NCBI GenBank assembly: GCA_019095985.1
Contig: CM032660.1
Span: 35,980,437 to 36,044,436 of the forward strand
Direction: 5' to 3'
From: Streblospio benedicti
Taxonomy: Eukaryota; Annelida; Polychaeta; Spionida; Spionidae
DNA: 64,000 nucleotides
A program made the position numbers and the translations under genes. Shown here in pieces: positions 59,222-64,000 of the stretch. Numbering within the stretch: position 1 is the first letter of the stretch; each line of letters starts with the position of its first letter. The notes under the pieces were generated by a model. It saw nothing but the letters and a program-made list of their open reading frames with translations, was not told the DNA's origin and made no database searches.

Positions 59222-59393
59222 GCACCGTTGCAGAGGTTGTGGTAGCGGAAGATGTACATGTAGGCGACATGGATTGGAATGTAGTTCTGCCTGTGGAGAG
59301 TGTAGAGGCGTTAGCTGCACCAATGGCCAGCATGTAGAGATGACACTTGATGGTGATGATGATTATGATGATGTTGACAATGAAGAAGACTAA
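59222..59393 (+). pseudogene. Terminal exon with CXC cysteine-rich tail (second copy of the FEN-like family)
   Basis: After the acceptor ATACATATTAG the frame reads CRGCGSGRCTCRRHGLEC, SSACGECRGVSCTN and an acidic end (DGDDDYDDVDNEED), then stop. AATAAA follows within ten bases. The cysteine spacing is that of the tail at 54,232 but with different filler, so it is a diverged family member. The reading direction is opposite to that gene. No upstream exon with the HEEAD or GCD motifs is seen on the plus strand, so only the tail survives. Confidence 0.6.
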
Positions 59394-60349
59394 TATAATA
59401 AAGCAATGTACATGTACATATATTTTCATTTTGATGAAATTGACACTAAAATGATAAAAAAAAATATGATCAATATAAACTCCTCATTCCATAATCTGTC
59501 ATTTTTGGTTCAAAACTGAATGTCGTTATGTTATCATAAATCACTTGTAAAATCCAAAGTTTTTTTTCAATCCATCCCAAATTTGTTGTGCACATGTCCA
59601 AATAATTAGGCAACGATATGAAATAATAAAAATCTCAATTTCATGAAGAGTAGCTTTTCAAAAAAAAACTTCGTAAGTTGATTTTATTAAAATTCCGAAA
59701 AAAATTCACATTTATGCAAATTAGATGAATACTAATTAAAAAAATTACATATTTGTTATGTGTGTCTGATAGATGAGTACAAGAGCTTTCAAATGAGGTA
59801 TCATACATATATGTTGCTAAGATAGTTTAAATTATATGAAATGTTTTATATTCTTACTTTTCGCAGTATTTTCCATGACGTTGCCATGGAAACCAGCAAA
59901 TTACTAATACCTACAGAGGGTTGATTTTTGGAGACTTTTAGTATGTTACAGAAGACAGGTTTTGAAAAACATATCAATCGTTAAACATTAGAAAATGAAT
60001 TGCTTGATGACAGTTACATATTATTTGACACCAAAATCAGGTTTCTATGTTGATTATTAAAGGAGATATGCCACTTTTATGAATATAGTATAGCGAGATG
60101 GCGGCCATTTTGGATTTTCCATTTTTTTTTTTGAAAAATTTTCCATTTTTATGAAAAAAAAAACTTTAACTCTGAATTCCAGGTGGCAGACTATACAGTA
60201 TTTTTTATATTTTGCCACCATGAGGCAAGGTGTTTACCTGAATCTCTCTTCCATATCTTCATCTATCTTTGTTTATAATCTAGACCATGGGTCCTTGTAT
60301 AATGCTACAGGAATAATCAGCAAAAAGTTGCGCTGAAAAACTTTTTACT

Positions 60350-60660
60350 TAGCTCAAGGACACCCCATCCCCCACCCGCACCCTGTTAAGTTAATTAGTA
60401 AAAAGTTGATTTAGCGGAACGACAACACCCCCCACCTCCCAGGCAATATCTTAAAAAGTTGAATGTGCACTTTAAAAAATCTTGATTAACAAATGTTTGG
60501 TCTTAAAGTTAACTATAAAAATAAAAAAAACAAATGTGAAAAAACAAAGTTTGGAAATGGGCTGTTAAAAGTTGATTTTGTCGGAGTTAATTGTGCCTAC
60601 TGCCCCCTCCTTAAGTTGAATAATTAACTTAGAAATCAACATTGATCTTTTGGCTTGGTC
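60350..60660. repeat. C-tract repeat related in style to the 17,026 MITE
   Basis: AAAAAGTTGATTTAGCGGAA, GACAACACCCCCCACC and CTTAAAAAGTTGAATG alternate as in the family at 17,026 and 19,956. The defining AAGGGAACGATCA end is not found here, so the copy is partial or only similar. Confidence 0.4.
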
Positions 60661-63600
60661 CCTAAGTCTAAGCCAGGCCACACAGTAAGATACTGAGACG
60701 AGGGGTATAAAAGATCATGCAGAGCTTTACAAGTCCGTCAATAAGCGGATCAAACTAGGCTCCTCTTTGGCTCGTCATGTCAAACCACACATGACAAGTT
60801 ACTAGCACAATCATATGTACAATCAGTTTGGACTTCTGAAAACTCAGCTTAATCAAGCCTGCTCTAGTTACGTTGGTATCTCAACACACAAGTTTTTCAG
60901 TGCACTCATGTCAGCGTGGAAAACGGCTGCCTGCCCGTGGCCTGAAGCTGACAAGTTTACTATTGGGCCTGCAAATCTTCAGACTTTACTGCCTGGTTGT
61001 CTGGCACCTTTATGACCCCATATTTTAACATACTTTTGTCATAACATCAAATATAATCTCAAAGTCCGTCAAATGGCTCCTTTTTTAAATATACATAAAA
61101 AAATTTCCGGGGTGGAATGCTAGAGGACCCCCCTAGATATTGAGTGCCGTTGGCAGGGCTGGTAAGATTTTACTAGTGCCTGTAAGTTTTTTAACTGCCA
61201 GCCCTGCATGGTGTCTAGTACCTATTTTGGTGAAGTTTCGCACATATGTGCACTTTTCCAACTGGTATTTGCAACTTAATAGGCCACCATTATTTATGAA
61301 AGGGAGGGCCATAAATAAAGGGAACTTTTTTCTCTTTTCTTTTTTTATGACCCCCTTATTACATGTAATGGATTTTTATGGAACACCTCCTCCCCCCAGT
61401 TTAATGATTCAGTGACCATACAGTTACACCCATCCTCTCCCACTCCCCATTTCCCTTTAATGTAGATGAATATCATTCATTCCTTTTTTATGATTGCAAA
61501 ACTTTGAATGCACATTTTAATAAGAAACAACCCTTTACTAACTAAGTATACTGATTCAAAATTTGTTATTAAATATAAGTGTGACAAAGATGAATATTTT
61601 TTAAGAATAGCATACTGTTTCTGATCGATAGGTTTGTGCAAAGCTTGTCAAAATATGTATATGCATAGAAATGTAAAAAACAAACATTTTGTGACCCCCC
61701 CCCTACGGAGACTATTTTATGTGTCATACTTATTCATTTGAGTGTTAATGCGAGAAATTCATAGCAGAAAACTTACAAAAATGCATCCCAACATGAGATT
61801 ACATTTTATAAAAATTTAAAAAAATAAGAACAAAAGTGCATTTTGTTTCCAAATATATTTTGTTTAAAAGCAGAAAAACAGTTTCTAACATGTTGAACAA
61901 AATGGCACCTCACCACGACCGTGTTTTGCTTGAGCATGGTAATAGTAGTACAGATTGTAGATGGCAGACTCTAGAAAATAGTTATCTAGCTTTTTCTAAT
62001 ATTAGAAAACTCCAGCAATGATTAACCTTTTGTAAAACAATGTTCATATATTCATTTTCAAATTTACACACTACTAATTTAAGGGGACTGTGAACTCTTT
62101 TCTTAGGATTTTATTAAACTTTGATTTTCTCACTCATTATTGCTTCAATTCTTACAAATTACACCTTATTTTGTAGATAATTATCTAATCTAATGACACA
62201 ACATGTTTTGAATTGTATAGATTGATGAAAAAAAAATTATAAAGCAATTAATGAAAAAATGACAACTTTGCCTCCGAAGCATATAACTGATAGTAAAACA
62301 TCGAAATGACCAAAATCACTATTCAGTTACAAAATTTGTATATTTATCTAGAAAACCTTGCCTCAAATTTTTATATTTTTCCTATTTATCATTTTACATG
62401 CATTTTAAGTATTAAAACCACCTATTTTCCAAATTTTCTTGCAAATCAATACAAAAACGTTCATAATTCATCAACGAAATAAAAAAATCAAAATCCCTAG
62501 TAAGGTTTTCTTCAGAATGCATACATCTTCAAATATATACACGTTTGTGAAAATTTGATTTCATGGTTAAGGAGAAATATAAAAAAAAAAAATCATCCAC
62601 TATGCAAACTTAGTTTTGAGAAAATGGGCTTTAAACATGGCCAATCAATATACATTGACATTAGTTGCTGTCTACAAAATGTATCATATAAGAAAAACTA
62701 TTGATGATAAAAGGTTCATTTTAAAAAGATGTTGTTCTTTATCATTTATAGCATACAAAACATTGAAAATGTAAAAATTGAATTTTCAGCCCATATAACC
62801 TTATAAGCCTGCAAAGAATGAGTCATTGTTTTTCACTCCAGCTTGGTCTTTACAAAATGCGTTGTAATGGGAAAACTATTGAAGATAATAGGTAAAAGGT
62901 TCATTTCAAAACATGTTGTTCTTCATAGTTTACACTATAATGAATATTAAAAGGCTGAAAATAGAATATTTTCCCCTTAAAGAGTTAACAGTACCCTTAA
63001 ATAATAAATATTATAAACAAAAGTCAAACATTAACAAATTACCAAAATGAATTCAATGCACCAAAATTAATTTATGGCCTGTGGTAGATAGTCTCCATCG
63101 GGCCCAAACAGTGCAAAAAAACATTCCCACAAAAAACAACTGCCAAATTATTTGCAAATACATACATGCAAATAAGCCATTCCAATCTGACGATACGTTT
63201 TAATGCATAATCCCATGTTTTCACGTCAATCATGTCAACAATTACAGTTACACACGGTCACAGGTTTATCCCAGATCTAGTCCATCAGTCTCAGACTACA
63301 GTTATTTGTGAAATTGTGTGTAGACTTCATTTTCGTCAATATTCCCATTCATTAGATCTGGACATGACAACCAAGATGAATTTTTTGAAGCGATTGAAAA
63401 ATTCGCATATTAGCTATGCGTGTGTGACTCCGGTTTTTTCCACTGGGCACTGTGACCTTGGATTGACACAGAAGGAACGTAACGTCGTAATATTAGCTTT
63501 TAACAGAGATTTGCCAAACTTTTCAATGAGTCTCTCTGAATAAAGTCCTGTATAGTTCGGATGTTTGATCCTGGGTATGTATCCTTGCTGTTGATCTGTC

Positions 63601-64000
63601 AATTCCAGTATGTGTGAGTTATATTCCAGAATTTACAGCGGTATGAAATTTTGCAGACCATGGTCCATGGAATAGCTTTCTAATCAATGTCACGATCACA
63701 AACAGGCTTCTAACTACACGTGCATCGTCCAAACTTTCCTCCTTGCTTCTCCAACTTTTCATGGTCACACCGGCATTTATTTTGCAATGATTTATTCTAT
63801 TTTATAAGCAGAAAAATCGGAAAATATGCAGCATGTCCATGTCCTGTATTTAGAAATTATCCAACATGGCCGGGAGGCGCTAACCCGTAGTCTCTATCAC
63901 ATTCCTTTACTACGGTGAACTGAGTGAAGCGAACTGAGTCAGCAGGCGGCTGTCGATAGAGACTACGCAAGCAATTACTGCTGAGAGGGGGGTATGATGT
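60661..64000. other. AT-rich intergenic stretch without a supported gene
   Basis: Short open frames (for example 60,815-61,015 and 63,232-63,543) show no recognisable domain and no convincing splice context. A degenerate direct repeat with a period of about 178 bp is visible at 62,676-62,800 and 62,853-62,965 (AAAACTATTGA, AAAGGTTCATTT, TGTTGTTCTT in order). C tracts occur at 61,692-61,703. Confidence 0.5.
63886..63967. repeat. Inverted repeat at the right edge of the window
   Basis: CGTAGTCTCTATC and GATAGAGACTACG are perfect 13-bp inverted repeats about 56 bases apart. Between them GAACTGAGT is repeated directly (about 63,917 and 63,931). It may be a short MITE or the end of a larger element continuing past the window. 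Confidence 0.6.

Larger units (their letters stand above)
53590..60190. mobile_element. 6.6-kb unit bounded by inverted repeats, encoding a FEN-like/CXC protein
   Basis: The left margin (53,595-53,850) and right margin (59,990-60,190, reversed) share long blocks. Examples are GAGTTAAAGTTTTTTTT, TGGAAAATCCAAAATGGCCG and TTTGGTGTCAAATAATATGT. The segment ATGGCCGCCAT … CAACATAGAAAC is also repeated directly inside the left margin at about 53,724, 53,889 and 54,057. A minus-strand gene ends near the left margin and a plus-strand gene remnant with a similar cysteine tail ends near the right margin. This is either one large transposon with long inverted ends or two head-to-head copies of one element, the right one mostly lost. 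The superfamily is not identified; no capsid or envelope gene is seen. Confidence 0.6.

Noticed and set aside
53590-60190. Polinton-type element
   Set aside because: No protein-primed polymerase, integrase, packaging ATPase or capsid gene is visible; only a FEN-like frame, cysteine tails and unassigned exons.
60815-61015. 66-codon frame that could be a later exon of the gene at 31,258
   Set aside because: Its borders lack convincing AG/GT signals in the right phase, and its content shows no tie to that protein.

Overview
The window is nuclear DNA of an animal, most likely a marine invertebrate. It has many short exons with GT-AG introns, long AT-rich introns and a dense mix of metazoan transposons (hAT, piggyBac-like, pogo-like, BEL/Pao, LINE, tRNA-derived SINE). 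The two recognisable host genes are animal GIT and TRMT2A. I cannot name the phylum from the sequence. There are no operons, CRISPR arrays or other prokaryotic features.

Host genes. (1) Positions 1-8,841, plus strand: 20 exons of a GIT-family ArfGAP, complete at the 3' end and lacking only the first exon(s) to the left, followed by a long 3' UTR to about 11,535. (2) Positions 11,683-19,042, minus strand, convergent with GIT: TRMT2A, the tRNA uracil-5-methyltransferase, in 17 coding exons (662 codons) whose phases all agree. (3) Positions 31,258-37,154, plus strand: four phase-consistent 5' exons of a low-complexity protein I do not recognise; no further exon could be found to its right.

Mobile DNA. 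Introns of GIT and TRMT2A carry several fold-back repeats and TA-flanked pogo-like MITEs. The largest TRMT2A intron holds a TIR element built of about 301-bp tandem repeats, itself hit by a 410-bp hAT MITE with a perfect 8-bp target duplication. The 20-31 kb intergenic block holds a 3.9-kb element with roughly 140-bp inverted ends, a LINE fragment, and a 3.3-kb hAT element that split a SINE and contains a piggyBac-like insertion. From 38.5 to 52.1 kb lies a 27-bp-based satellite array, split by a fossil BEL/Pao retrotransposon that has in turn been hit by DNA transposons. From 53.6 to 60.2 kb, inverted repeats enclose a gene for a FEN/XPG-like (PIN-fold) protein with a cysteine-rich CXC tail. 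A second CXC tail on the opposite strand lies at the other end. This is the most unusual unit in the window.

The last 3.8 kb is AT-rich with no gene I can support. Two 100-base N runs (19,856-19,955 and 53,355-53,454) are assembly gaps. All gene models come from reading frames and splice signals by eye; no database search was run.
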